Source of the DNA: JAFGCY01 sp964609245
GTDB lineage: Bacteria; 4484-113; JAFGCY01
Direction of reading: 5' to 3'
NCBI GenBank assembly: GCA_964609245.1
Contig: CAZSSB010000013.1
Span: 4,842-68,841, forward strand
DNA: 64,000 nt
Shown here: in pieces, positions 18,366 to 25,749 of the stretch
How positions within the stretch are numbered: position 1 is the stretch's first letter
How the letters are laid out: every line of letters begins with the position of its first letter
Translations under genes and position numbers: made by a program
Notes under the pieces: model-generated
What the model was told of the DNA's origin: nothing
Seen by the model: only the letters and a program-made list of their open reading frames with translations
Database searches by the model: none

Positions 18366-18788
18366 ATGAGCATCGTCACGCTGGCGCTGCTGCAGGGCGT
18401 GTTTGATTCGGGGACGATCTGGATCCTGATTCCGCTGGCGGCGCTCGCGATTCCGATTGTGGCGATTCTGGTCCGGCCGATGACGCTCAGGATGCAGCAG
18501 AGCGAGCGTGAGCGCGCCCGCAAGCTCTACGAGCGCATCGTGCTTGAGAAGCTCGACGTGATCAAGACCGCGGTGGCGATGGGCCACAACCGCGACGAAC
18601 TGGCGGGGCTGGATGCGCGGCTGGAGCGGCTGGTCGGTGCGGACAAGCTGGCCGGCCTGTTGTCGGAGTCGAAGCCCGCCACGCCGAGCGCGCCGGTAAC
18701 CGGCGAGCTGCTGGATACGGACCTCGACAGCGAACTCGACGCGCTGCGCCGCCCGGCGGGCGAGCAGCGGGAAGGCCAGGGCGGATAA
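18366..18788 (+). CDS. Small membrane protein, tandem paralog 2 of 4
   Basis: 140 aa. The N-terminal hydrophobic helix (about 18-42) precedes the core SERERARKLYERIVLEKLDV, then IKTAVAMGHNRDEL, LDARLERLVG and the C-terminal LLDTDLDSELDALRR. It is closest to paralog 1 across the core (EKLDVIKTAVAMG identical). Function unknown. Paralog 3 begins 3 nt after its stop, so 2 and 3 are cotranscribed. Confidence 0.75.
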   Translation: MSIVTLALLQGVFDSGTIWILIPLAALAIPIVAILVRPMTLRMQQSERERARKLYERIVLEKLDVIKTAVAMGHNRDELAGLDARLERLVGADKLAGLLSESKPATPSAPVTGELLDTDLDSELDALRRPAGEQREGQGG

Positions 18789-18791
18789 CCG

Positions 18792-19211
18792 ATGTCGTTT
18801 TTCATCGAACTGGGGCTGATGATCGCCATAATCATCCTGGCCTCGGCGCTGGCGAAGCACCTCTTCGGTCCGACGGGGGGCCGGATGAAGATCCACGCCT
18901 CGCGCGAGGCGGAGCGCACGCTGGCGGCCTCGCGGCTGAAGGCCGAGGAGCGGGCCAAAGCCCGCGAGCTGTACGAACGCCTGGTCCGCGAGAAGCTGGA
19001 GGTCGTCAAGGACGCGATCGCGATGGGCTACAGCGAGGCCGATCTGGATCGCCTCGACGCGCGGCTGGAGGAACTGATCGGCCGCGAGCAACTCAGGCAG
19101 CTGCTCAGCGACGCGCCCGAGGCGCCCATCCCCGAAGCGGACCTGATGGACACCGACCTGCTGGCCGAGGCCGAGCGCCTCAAGCATCCACGCCAGGGCC
19201 AGCGCAACTAG
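18792..19211 (+). CDS. Small membrane protein, tandem paralog 3 of 4
   Basis: 139 aa. A short N-terminal membrane helix (about 5-22) is followed by a longer basic linker, then the core ERAKARELYERLVREKLEVV, KDAIAMGYSEADL, LDARLEELIG and LMDTDLLAEAERLKH. The variants EVVKDAIAMGY are shared with paralog 4, splitting the four into pairs 1/2 and 3/4. No catalytic motif is visible. Confidence 0.75.
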   Translation: MSFFIELGLMIAIIILASALAKHLFGPTGGRMKIHASREAERTLAASRLKAEERAKARELYERLVREKLEVVKDAIAMGYSEADLDRLDARLEELIGREQLRQLLSDAPEAPIPEADLMDTDLLAEAERLKHPRQGQRN

Positions 19212-19282
19212 CACCTCCACACGATGCGCCGAGCACGTGCATGACACGCGCATCCAGTGTCCACATCCCCGACCGGCGGCTA

Positions 19283-19347
19283 ATGCGTATTACGGATGCG
19301 TATTCAAGAGTATTGAGGCCAATATCAAATATCCTGCATTCGGTATT
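19283..19347 (+). promoter_or_regulatory. AT-rich direct repeats upstream of paralog 4 (candidate operator)
   Basis: The 9-mer ATGCGTATT occurs at 19283-19291 and again at 19296-19304, a 13-bp period. Its GTATT core recurs at 19310 and 19343. The island is strikingly AT-rich against the surrounding GC-rich sequence and ends at the promoter. It could be an activator/repressor site or an UP-like element. Confidence 0.35.
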
Positions 19348-19380
19348 GAACAGCTACGTTGACACTGGTATAATAGCCAT
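19346..19380 (+). promoter_or_regulatory. Consensus leaderless promoter of paralog 4
   Basis: TTGAAC (19346-19351), 17 bp, TATAAT (19369-19374) preceded by TGG (extended -10), then 6 nt to the ATG at 19381. This is the best sigma70-type promoter in the window, and it predicts a transcript starting at the A of ATG. Confidence 0.7.
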
Positions 19381-19812
19381 ATGGACTTCCCCGAAATGGT
19401 AGTGATGATTGTGTTGGTCTCGGTGATCTTCGCGACCATCAACAACTTCATCAAGCGGCGCTACGAGGCACTGGGCAGGCGCCGGCGCGGCGCGGATCCG
19501 GAGGCGGACCAGGCCACGGGAGCGCTGGTCGAGATCGAACGCATGAAGCAGCAGGAGCGGGCCAGCGCGCGCCAGCAGTACGAGCGGCTGGCGACGGAGA
19601 AGATGCAGGTGATGCGGGACGCGATCGCGATGGGCTACGAGGAAGCTGAGCTGAAGAACCTGGATGCCCGGCTGGAGCAGCTGGTCGGTCCGGAACGTCT
19701 GGGGCAGCTGATGGAGGAGACGCCCGACGTCCGGCTCAAGGACGTCGATCTGCTCGACGAGGACATTCAGGCGGAGATCGACCGGCTGACCGAGGGCAAG
19801 GCCACAAACTGA
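19381..19812 (+). CDS. Small membrane protein, tandem paralog 4 of 4
   Basis: 143 aa. An N-terminal membrane helix (about 6-24), a basic patch (RRRRGADPE region), then the core ERASARQQYERLATEKMQVM, RDAIAMGYEEAEL, LDARLEQLVG and LLDEDIQAEIDRL. It is separated from paralog 3 by 169 bp that hold its own strong promoter and repeats, so it is probably regulated independently of 1-3. It is convergent with the downstream membrane protein, 3 bp apart. Function unknown. Confidence 0.75.
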   Translation: MDFPEMVVMIVLVSVIFATINNFIKRRYEALGRRRRGADPEADQATGALVEIERMKQQERASARQQYERLATEKMQVMRDAIAMGYEEAELKNLDARLEQLVGPERLGQLMEETPDVRLKDVDLLDEDIQAEIDRLTEGKATN

Positions 19813-19815
19813 CGG

Positions 19816-20565
19816 CTAGAGCGGGATGATCGCGGCGATCAGCGCGAAGAAGACCGCGTAGGCGATGACGTACTGCGCCAGCCCGTAGCCCAGGCTGCGC
19901 ACCAGATGCACCGCCCAGCCGCGGGGCCGCTCGCCCAGATCGGCCAGCGTGTAGTAGCCGATGTAGGTCCAGCCCGCGGCGTTCAGCACTATGAACATCA
20001 GCAGTCGGACGGCACACGTCCGGCAGACCAGCAGCTCGAACAGCGGCACCAGCGACAGTGCGATGCAGCTGACGCCCGCCAGGTGGCCCAGCAGCGCCGT
20101 GCCTAGCGCATGGGGCCAGCCCAGGCCGAACCGCCACATCCTGAGCCGGACGACGACCGCCATCGCCAGCAGGCTGGCCAGGAACGTATAGGCCAGGAAA
20201 CCGGTGGTGAGCAGCGTGTCCCACAGCCGCCTGGCTTCGCCCTGGCTCAGTCCGAAGGCGCCGTAGGCGGGCGAGATCCAGTCCCAGCTGGCATCGTGGG
20301 CCCGCATCACCACGCCCTTGAAGGTGCTCAGCAGCGGGCGGCTCTCCTCGGCCAGCACGCGATTGTCGCCGAAGGCCAGCACCAGTATCGTCAGCCAGAT
20401 GAGGGCGTACAGCGCGATGCGCCGGATGGTCAGCGGGTCGTCCCAGTCGAGGCCGCGGACCAGCTGGCGCGGATAGGTGAACACGCGCAACACGAAAGGC
20501 AGGAATCCGGCCAGCACGGCCCACAGCGGCATCGTCCGGACTTCTCGCGCCTGGGGGGGCAGCAT
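19816..20565 (-). CDS. Polytopic membrane protein of unknown family
   Basis: 249 aa with about five or six transmembrane helices and a conserved-looking amphipathic start (LPPQAREVRTMPLWAVLAGF). The overall pattern (short N-terminal segment, helical bundle, Gly/Leu-rich helices) is reminiscent of YIP1-type proteins, but I see no decisive motif. ATG at 20565 is chosen over 20742 because a TATACT -10 box lies 6 nt upstream of it on the minus strand and the extra 59 residues look non-coding. Confidence 0.65.
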   Translation of the reverse strand: MLPPQAREVRTMPLWAVLAGFLPFVLRVFTYPRQLVRGLDWDDPLTIRRIALYALIWLTILVLAFGDNRVLAEESRPLLSTFKGVVMRAHDASWDWISPAYGAFGLSQGEARRLWDTLLTTGFLAYTFLASLLAMAVVVRLRMWRFGLGWPHALGTALLGHLAGVSCIALSLVPLFELLVCRTCAVRLLMFIVLNAAGWTYIGYYTLADLGERPRGWAVHLVRSLGYGLAQYVIAYAVFFALIAAIIPL

Positions 20566-20577
20566 GCGGCGAGTATA
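20566..20577 (-). promoter_or_regulatory. Leaderless promoter of the polytopic membrane protein
   Basis: Minus-strand TATACT (20577 to 20572), 6 nt, ATG at 20565. Confidence 0.5.
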
Positions 20578-20705
20578 GCAGTACAATACCTGCCAGCGTA
20601 TAGCGGTACAGAGACGGTTGGCTCGTTCCTCGGTCCTCGACACGGAACGGAGGGTATCGGTCAACCGTCTCAGTGTGTAAGCCGCGACAACCCGCGAGGT
20701 CTGGA

Positions 20706-22691
20706 ATGAGAACAGCGCCGATCGCAGCCGCGATACTGACAATCCTGGCAGCAGCCATGGCCTGGCCCGCGGCCCGGGCGGAAGTTCCGGCCGGCACCCG
20801 CGCCGACCTGTTCCTGGAGTCGCAGTACGCGGTTATGGTCGACACGCTGACCGACCGCGCCGGCCTCACGCCCGGTGACGAGTTCACCCTCGCGGCCCGC
20901 GCCACGCCGTTCCAGAGCGAGGAGATTCACTTCCACATCTACGGCGCCGAGCCGTCCGAGGACTGGAGCTATCTGCCCAGCGCGCTGGTGATGGACGAAG
21001 CCGAGGACGTTGAGTGGGGCGAGGTAGTCTTTCCTCCCGGCGAGCGGCACGACACCCAGATGTGGCTGACCGGCCAGCCGGTGATCCACGTGACCGGCAG
21101 GCTGGCGGCGGACGCGGCGCCGGGCCCGCGCACCTTTACCGCGCAGTTTCTGTTTTCCGCCTGCACGGAGGACATGTGCCTGGCCCCGTCGCAGATCGAG
21201 CTGCGCTGGGAGCTGGAGGTCGTTGCGCCCGGCGAAGCCCTGGACCAGACCGTGCTCAGCCTGGCGGACCTCACGGCGCCCGTCGCGCCGGACTACAGCC
21301 GCTTCCAGCTGCCGGAGCAGGAGGGTGAGCTGGGCGGCGGCATCGACCTCGGCGGCGATGAGGAACCGGCGGGCGGGGGCGAGGGCGTCGACCTCGGCAA
21401 CCTGGAGATCGATCCCGGCACGGACTGGCCGCTGTGGAAGATCCTGCTGTTCGCGATGCTCGGGGGACTGGTTCTCAACATCATGCCCTGCGTGCTGCCG
21501 GTGGTCAGCATCAAGGTGATCGACCTGGTGGGCAGCCACGGGAAGGAGCCCCGCGAGATCGTGGGCCACGGCCTGGTATTCGCGGCGGGCATCATCGCCA
21601 CCTTCCTGCTGGGCGCGATCGTGATCGCGGCAATCCAGGCCTTCGGCACGCAGCTGGGCTGGGGCAGCCAGTTCCAGAGCCCCGGCTTCATCATCATCAT
21701 GGCGACGATCATGTTTGTCTTCGGTCTCAGCCTGATCGACGTGTTCAAGATCAAGGCTTCCGAGGCGGTGACCGAGGGCGCCGGCGGACTGGCCAGGCAG
21801 GAGGGCATGGGCGGCAGCTTCTTCAAGGGCGTGCTGGCCACCCTGCTGGGCACGCCGTGTGTGGGCCCGTTCCTGGGGCCGGCGCTGCTGGTGGCCTTCA
21901 CCCTGACATGGCTGCACACCCTGATGATCTTCCTGTTCGTCGGGCTGGGGATGGCGCTACCCTATCTGGTGATGCTGCCGTTCCTGACGCGCATGAGCAA
22001 GCGCGACCGCGGGCGCCTCAGCCGCAGGCTGCAGGAGAGCAAGGACTGGCTGAACGACTTCAAGGTGGTGATGGCCTTCCTGCTGTTCGCGACCGTCGTT
22101 TATCTGCTCTACATCCTGCAGGGCGTGCTGGGCGGCGAGGCCGTGATCTGGGCGCTGACGTTCCTGGTCGGCGTGGGGTTCGCCTCCTGGCTGTGGGCGC
22201 GGATCGTGAACCTTGGCCGCGGCTACGTGGCCCTGGCCTGGATTGTGGGCCTGCTCGTGCTGGGGGCCAGCGGCTGGCTGACGGTTCCGCGCGTGTACAC
22301 CTCGACAGCTCACGCTGCCAGCGCCGTGCCCCACAACGGCTGGGAGGCGTTCAGCTTCGACAAGCTGCAGGAGTATACGGCTGAGGGCAAAACGGTGCTG
22401 GTGGACTTCACCGCCGACTGGTGCCCCAACTGCAAGACCAACGAGGCGGTCGCACTCAACATCGACAGCACCACGCAGCTGAGGGACGAGCTGGGGATCG
22501 TGTTCATGATCGCGGACTGGACGGCGCGCGACGACGAGATCGGCGACGTGCTGCGGGCGCTGGGCTTCGCCAGCGTGCCGCTGACGGCGATCTTCCCCGG
22601 CAGCAATCCGAACAAGCCGATCCTGATCGATGGCGTCTATACGCCGGCGCGGCTGCACGACGCGATGCGCCAGGCGGCGGGGGCGGGGTAG
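20706..22691 (+). CDS. DsbD-type protein-disulfide reductase
   Basis: 661 aa. Signal peptide, then an exported DsbD-alpha-like domain (about 45-190) with the Cys pair in FSACTEDMCLAPSQ. A low-complexity Gly/Glu linker leads to an eight-helix CcdA-like membrane domain with redox cysteines in NIMPCVLPVVSIK and LLGTPCVGPFLGP. A final thioredoxin-like domain carries DFTADWCPNCKTNE (CxxC). This moves electrons from cytosolic thioredoxin to exported proteins. ATG at 20706 has CGAGGT upstream. No cytochrome-c maturation genes are nearby, so the client is unknown. Confidence 0.9.
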   Translation: MRTAPIAAAILTILAAAMAWPAARAEVPAGTRADLFLESQYAVMVDTLTDRAGLTPGDEFTLAARATPFQSEEIHFHIYGAEPSEDWSYLPSALVMDEAEDVEWGEVVFPPGERHDTQMWLTGQPVIHVTGRLAADAAPGPRTFTAQFLFSACTEDMCLAPSQIELRWELEVVAPGEALDQTVLSLADLTAPVAPDYSRFQLPEQEGELGGGIDLGGDEEPAGGGEGVDLGNLEIDPGTDWPLWKILLFAMLGGLVLNIMPCVLPVVSIKVIDLVGSHGKEPREIVGHGLVFAAGIIATFLLGAIVIAAIQAFGTQLGWGSQFQSPGFIIIMATIMFVFGLSLIDVFKIKASEAVTEGAGGLARQEGMGGSFFKGVLATLLGTPCVGPFLGPALLVAFTLTWLHTLMIFLFVGLGMALPYLVMLPFLTRMSKRDRGRLSRRLQESKDWLNDFKVVMAFLLFATVVYLLYILQGVLGGEAVIWALTFLVGVGFASWLWARIVNLGRGYVALAWIVGLLVLGASGWLTVPRVYTSTAHAASAVPHNGWEAFSFDKLQEYTAEGKTVLVDFTADWCPNCKTNEAVALNIDSTTQLRDELGIVFMIADWTARDDEIGDVLRALGFASVPLTAIFPGSNPNKPILIDGVYTPARLHDAMRQAAGAG

Positions 22692-22707
22692 TCGCGCCAG
22701 TCCGGCG

Positions 22708-23222
22708 CTAGAGATTCGGCTGGAAGCGCGCGCCGTCGCCGATGAACGGGTTGAGGCGGCGCTCCTCGTCGATGCTCGTCTCCGGCCCGTGGCCCGGCCA
22801 GACCCGCGTCTCGGGCGNNNNNNNNNNNNNNNNNNNNNNNNNNNNNNNNNNNNNNNNNNNNNNNNNNNNNNNNNNNNNNNNNNNNNNNNNNNNNNNNNNN
22901 NNNNNNNNNNNNNNNNNGCGCCGGGCACCCCCCAGCCGGCGGCGGTCTCCGCCATGCGCCTCAGCAGCGGCAGGTCAGCGGGATGCATGGCGATGGGCGC
23001 GTCGAGCTGACGCTTGAACTTCGCCAGATCGAAGACGTGGTCGAAGTGCGCGTGGGTCAGCAGGATCAGCCGCGGCTCAAGGTCGTTGTCACGAATCCAG
23101 CTGAGCACCTCGTCGCTGGCGATGCCGGGATCGACCACGGCGCACTGGCGCGAGTCGTCGTCGATCAGCAGATAGACGTTGTTCTCCAGCGGGCCACAGA
23201 CGAAACGCTTGACCTCAAGCAT
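22708..23222 (-). CDS. MBL-fold hydrolase (glyoxalase II-like), interrupted by gap
   Basis: From the ATG at 23222 the reading MLEVKRFVCGPLENNVYLLI continues through the metal-binding motif LTHAHFDHVFDL (HxHxDH) to GWGVPG at the gap. Left of the gap, a different frame supplies the expected C-terminus: TRVWPGHGPETSIDEERRLN then PFIGDGARFQPNL and a TAG at 22708-22710. One gene therefore spans the gap, whose true length is not 100. The middle of the protein, including the second His/Asp ligands, is missing from view. Probably a cytosolic thioester or related hydrolase. Confidence 0.85.
22818..22917. other. Assembly gap (100 N)
   Basis: It lies inside the MBL hydrolase gene. Start-to-stop distance is 515 nt, not a multiple of 3, so the placeholder length is wrong. 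Confidence 0.99.
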
Positions 23223-23261
23223 CGCGCGATTATACCCCCGCCGCCGGGCTATAATCGTCCC
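23223..23261. promoter_or_regulatory. Back-to-back leaderless promoters (MBL gene and yaaR)
   Basis: Minus strand: TATAAT (23234 to 23229), 6 nt, ATG 23222. Plus strand: TATAAT (23250-23255), 6 nt, GTG 23262. Only 39 bp separates the two start codons, so each -35 region must overlap the other promoter or gene and RNA polymerase probably cannot occupy both at once. Confidence 0.65.
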
Positions 23262-23702
23262 GTGACCAAGGTCGATCCGCTCAAGGGCCGGACAGGCGCT
23301 ATGCCGGGCGCGCGGCGCAGGCGGGCCCAGTCCGCGGGCGAGGGCGAGGCGGCCGCCGGGGCGCTGCAGCAGGAGGCCGGCGGGGTGCCGGCGCGGCTGG
23401 CGCCGCAGGTGGAGGAGATCGCCGAGGCGGGCGCCGCCCTGCAGCAGGATCCCACCGGCGCGCACCTGGACCGCTACAAGCAGGCGGTGCGCCAGTTCCT
23501 GGACGAGGTGGTCCGCGACAGCATGCAGGTCAGCAGCGAGGCGACGGTGGGCTTCAGCCGCAAGGTGTTCTCCACCATCGCGCGGATCGACGTGGCGCTG
23601 GCCGACCTGGCCGACGCCGTGCTGGGCCGCCAGCAGGACGTGCTCAAAGCCGGCGCGATCGTCGATCAGATCAAGGGGCTGATCATTGATCTCTACCGCT
23701 GA
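23262..23702 (+). CDS. yaaR: YaaR/DUF327 family protein
   Basis: 146 aa. After a variable basic N-terminus the family core is clear: LDRYKQAVRQFLDEVVRDSM, IARIDVALADLADAVLGRQQ and the ending IVDQIKGLIIDLYR, which matches the IG.IKGLL.DLY terminus of YaaR. Its position directly before holB copies the Bacillus yaaQ-yaaR-holB order; yaaQ itself is absent here. Function is poorly known. The GTG start is set by the -10 box 6 nt upstream. It overlaps holB by 17 nt. Confidence 0.85.
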   Translation: MTKVDPLKGRTGAMPGARRRRAQSAGEGEAAAGALQQEAGGVPARLAPQVEEIAEAGAALQQDPTGAHLDRYKQAVRQFLDEVVRDSMQVSSEATVGFSRKVFSTIARIDVALADLADAVLGRQQDVLKAGAIVDQIKGLIIDLYR

Positions 23703-24720
23703 CAGCTTCCGCGGCCAGCAGCGCACGCGGCACCTGCTGGAGGGCTACCTGGCGCAGGGGCGGCTGACGGGCACGCTGCTGCTGCTGGGGCAACGCGGGC
23801 TGGGCAAGACCACCCTGGCCACCATCATCGCGCGGGCGCTGACCTGTGAGCGCAACACGGAAAGGCCCCGGCTGTGGTTCTGCGGCGAGTGCTACGCCTG
23901 CCGCAGCATCGCGCAAGGCGAGCAGCCGGAGCTGGTGATCGTGCGCCCGCGGGGCCAGGACATCAGCGTCAAGCAGATCGAGGAGGACCACGACGGCTTC
24001 CGCAGCGCCCTGCTGCATCCCGCGCTGCTCAGCCACCGCGTGTTCATCATCGACGAGGCGCATCACCTCAACGAGTTCACCGGCAACCAGATGCTCAAGC
24101 TGTTCGAGGAAGCGCCGGCGCAGACGGCCTTCATCCTGGTCACGGACAAGCCGGAGCTGCTGCTGCCGACGATCCTCAGCCGCGGCCAGAAGCTGCGCCT
24201 GGCCCCCGAGCCCGCGGAGCAGCTGTCGCCGGTGGTGGCGGAGGACGCCACGGTCACGCTGGAGACGGCCCGCGAGGCGGCGCGGATGGCCGCCGGGCGC
24301 TACGTCGAGGCGCTGGCGCTGGCGCGCGACGACGATTGGCGCGATGCCGTCCGCCAGCTGGCCGCGCTGCTCTATGGCGGGGCGGGCACCGCGGCCGCCG
24401 CCGGCGTGCTGGCGGAGTTCGAGCTGGCGGCGCTGTGGGCGAGGCATCTGGCGGCCAGCGGGCTCGACGCCGCCACCGCCGAGAAGCGCATCCGCCGCGC
24501 CAAAGACGACCACGACCGCGCGCTGCGCGTGCGGCGCAACGAGCTGACCCGCGAGGCGCTGATCACGGCCTACGACCGCGCGGCCTGGTGGGCGCTGGCG
24601 CAAACCGCGCCGCCGCCGGGTTTCGCCCGGGCACTGTGGGATCTGAAGCTGCGCATCGACCAGAACGTCGACCGGCGGCTGTCCCAGACCGTCTTCGAGC
24701 TGACGCTGAGCCGTCCCTAG
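23686..24720 (+). CDS. holB: DNA polymerase III delta' subunit (HolB-like clamp-loader ATPase)
   Basis: A 344-aa AAA+ protein. Walker A is LLLGQRGLGKTTLA, followed by a zinc-binding cysteine cluster (FCGECYACRSI), Walker B FIIDEAHHLNEF, QMLKLFEEAP and sensor-1 FILVTDKPELLLPTILSRGQ (family SRC replaced by SRG). These features fit DnaX/HolB; lack of a long C-terminal domain and the yaaR neighbour favour delta'. The start is a TTG inside yaaR; other in-frame starts are less well placed. It would load the beta clamp at the replication fork. Confidence 0.85.
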   Translation: MISTADSFRGQQRTRHLLEGYLAQGRLTGTLLLLGQRGLGKTTLATIIARALTCERNTERPRLWFCGECYACRSIAQGEQPELVIVRPRGQDISVKQIEEDHDGFRSALLHPALLSHRVFIIDEAHHLNEFTGNQMLKLFEEAPAQTAFILVTDKPELLLPTILSRGQKLRLAPEPAEQLSPVVAEDATVTLETAREAARMAAGRYVEALALARDDDWRDAVRQLAALLYGGAGTAAAAGVLAEFELAALWARHLAASGLDAATAEKRIRRAKDDHDRALRVRRNELTREALITAYDRAAWWALAQTAPPPGFARALWDLKLRIDQNVDRRLSQTVFELTLSRP

Positions 24721-24734
24721 CGGCGGCCGCCTCG

Positions 24735-25685
24735 TTACTCGCGCTCCTCGTCGCGACTGGCCCGCGGGTGGGTCTGCTCGTAGGCCCGGCGCAGGTGGGT
24801 GCGCGTCACCTGGGTGTAGGTCTGGGTAGTGTTGATGCTGGAATGGCCCAGCAGCTCCTGCACCAGCCGCACGTCGGCCCCGCCCTCCAGCATGTGGGTG
24901 GCGCAGGCGTGGCGCAGCTTGTGCGGACTGAGATGCTTGAGCTGGCCGGCCCGCAGCACGGCCTGGTTGAGGATATTGCGCATCGCCCGCGCGCTGAGCC
25001 GCCCGCCGCGCGTGTTGAGCCACAGCGCCGCCCCGCTCTGGGGCCCGGCCAGCGCCGGCCGTCCGGCCGAGAGGTAGCGCTCCAGGGCGCGCGCGGCGCC
25101 GCCGCCGAACGGGACCAGGCGCTGCCTGCCACCCTTGCCGGTCACCTGCACCAGCCGCTGCTCGGTTTCCACCTGCGGTGTGTCGAGCCCGGCGCACTCG
25201 CTGACGCGCAGGCCCGTCGCGTAGGTCAGGTGCAGGATCGCGGCGTTGCGGATCAGCAGCGGCTTGTCGGATGGCGCCCCGTCGAACGCGCAGACGATCG
25301 CCCGCACCTCGTCGCTGGAGAAGTAGGCCGGCAGCTGGCGCTGGTAGCGCGGCGGCTTGAGGCCGGCCAGCGGGTTGCCGGCGCAGCGGCCGCGGAAGAC
25401 CATGTACTGGCCGTAGGCCTTCAGCGCGCTGACGGCCCGGGCCGCCGAGCGGGCCGACAGCTTCGCCGTGCCCGCCGGCTGCTCGGCCCTCGGGCTGAGC
25501 CGCTCGACCAAATACAGCCCGGCGCGCTGGCGGGTCAGGGCCTGGTCCAGCCGCCAGCCCTGGCGCCGGCAGAACTCGCGGTAGCCGGCCAGGTCCGTCA
25601 GGTAGGCCCGCACCGTCGCGGCGGACTTGCCCCGCACCTGGCTCAGGTATTCCGCGAACCCGTCCGGCTCGCCGCTCCCTTTCAT
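24735..25685 (-). CDS. Tyrosine recombinase, XerC/XerD type
   Basis: 316 aa. The N-terminal SAM-like DNA-binding domain (FAEYLSQVRGKSAATVRAYL) is followed by a catalytic domain with Arg in TYATGLRVSECAGLD, Lys in VTGKGGRQRLVPF, His-x-x-Arg in SPHKLRHACATHML, His in LLGHSSINTTQTYT and the nucleophile Tyr in that same stretch. No integrase-type att sites or other mobile genes are nearby, so a housekeeping role in resolving chromosome dimers is more likely than mobility. ATG 25685 has AGAGGG 8 nt upstream. XerC versus XerD cannot be decided. Confidence 0.88.
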   Translation of the reverse strand: MKGSGEPDGFAEYLSQVRGKSAATVRAYLTDLAGYREFCRRQGWRLDQALTRQRAGLYLVERLSPRAEQPAGTAKLSARSAARAVSALKAYGQYMVFRGRCAGNPLAGLKPPRYQRQLPAYFSSDEVRAIVCAFDGAPSDKPLLIRNAAILHLTYATGLRVSECAGLDTPQVETEQRLVQVTGKGGRQRLVPFGGGAARALERYLSAGRPALAGPQSGAALWLNTRGGRLSARAMRNILNQAVLRAGQLKHLSPHKLRHACATHMLEGGADVRLVQELLGHSSINTTQTYTQVTRTHLRRAYEQTHPRASRDEERE

Positions 25686-25737
25686 CGAACAAACCCTCTG
25701 GCCGCCGCGTTCAGCACACATGCGGCAGGCATGTCAC

Positions 25738-25749
25738 TATAATATCTCG
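25738..25749 (+). promoter_or_regulatory. Leaderless promoter of the four-gene envelope operon
   Basis: TATAAT (25738-25743), 6 nt, ATG at 25750. It lies in the 64-bp divergent spacer with the Xer gene. Confidence 0.6.

Noticed and set aside
19816..20905. Longer reading frames (from 20742 or 20905) for the polytopic membrane protein
   Set aside because: Upstream residues are not membrane-like or conserved-looking, and a -10 box sits 6 nt before 20565.
24735..25685. Tyrosine recombinase as the integrase of a mobile element
   Set aside because: No att repeats, tRNA target, excisionase or phage genes nearby; the sequence is XerC/D-like and sits among housekeeping genes.
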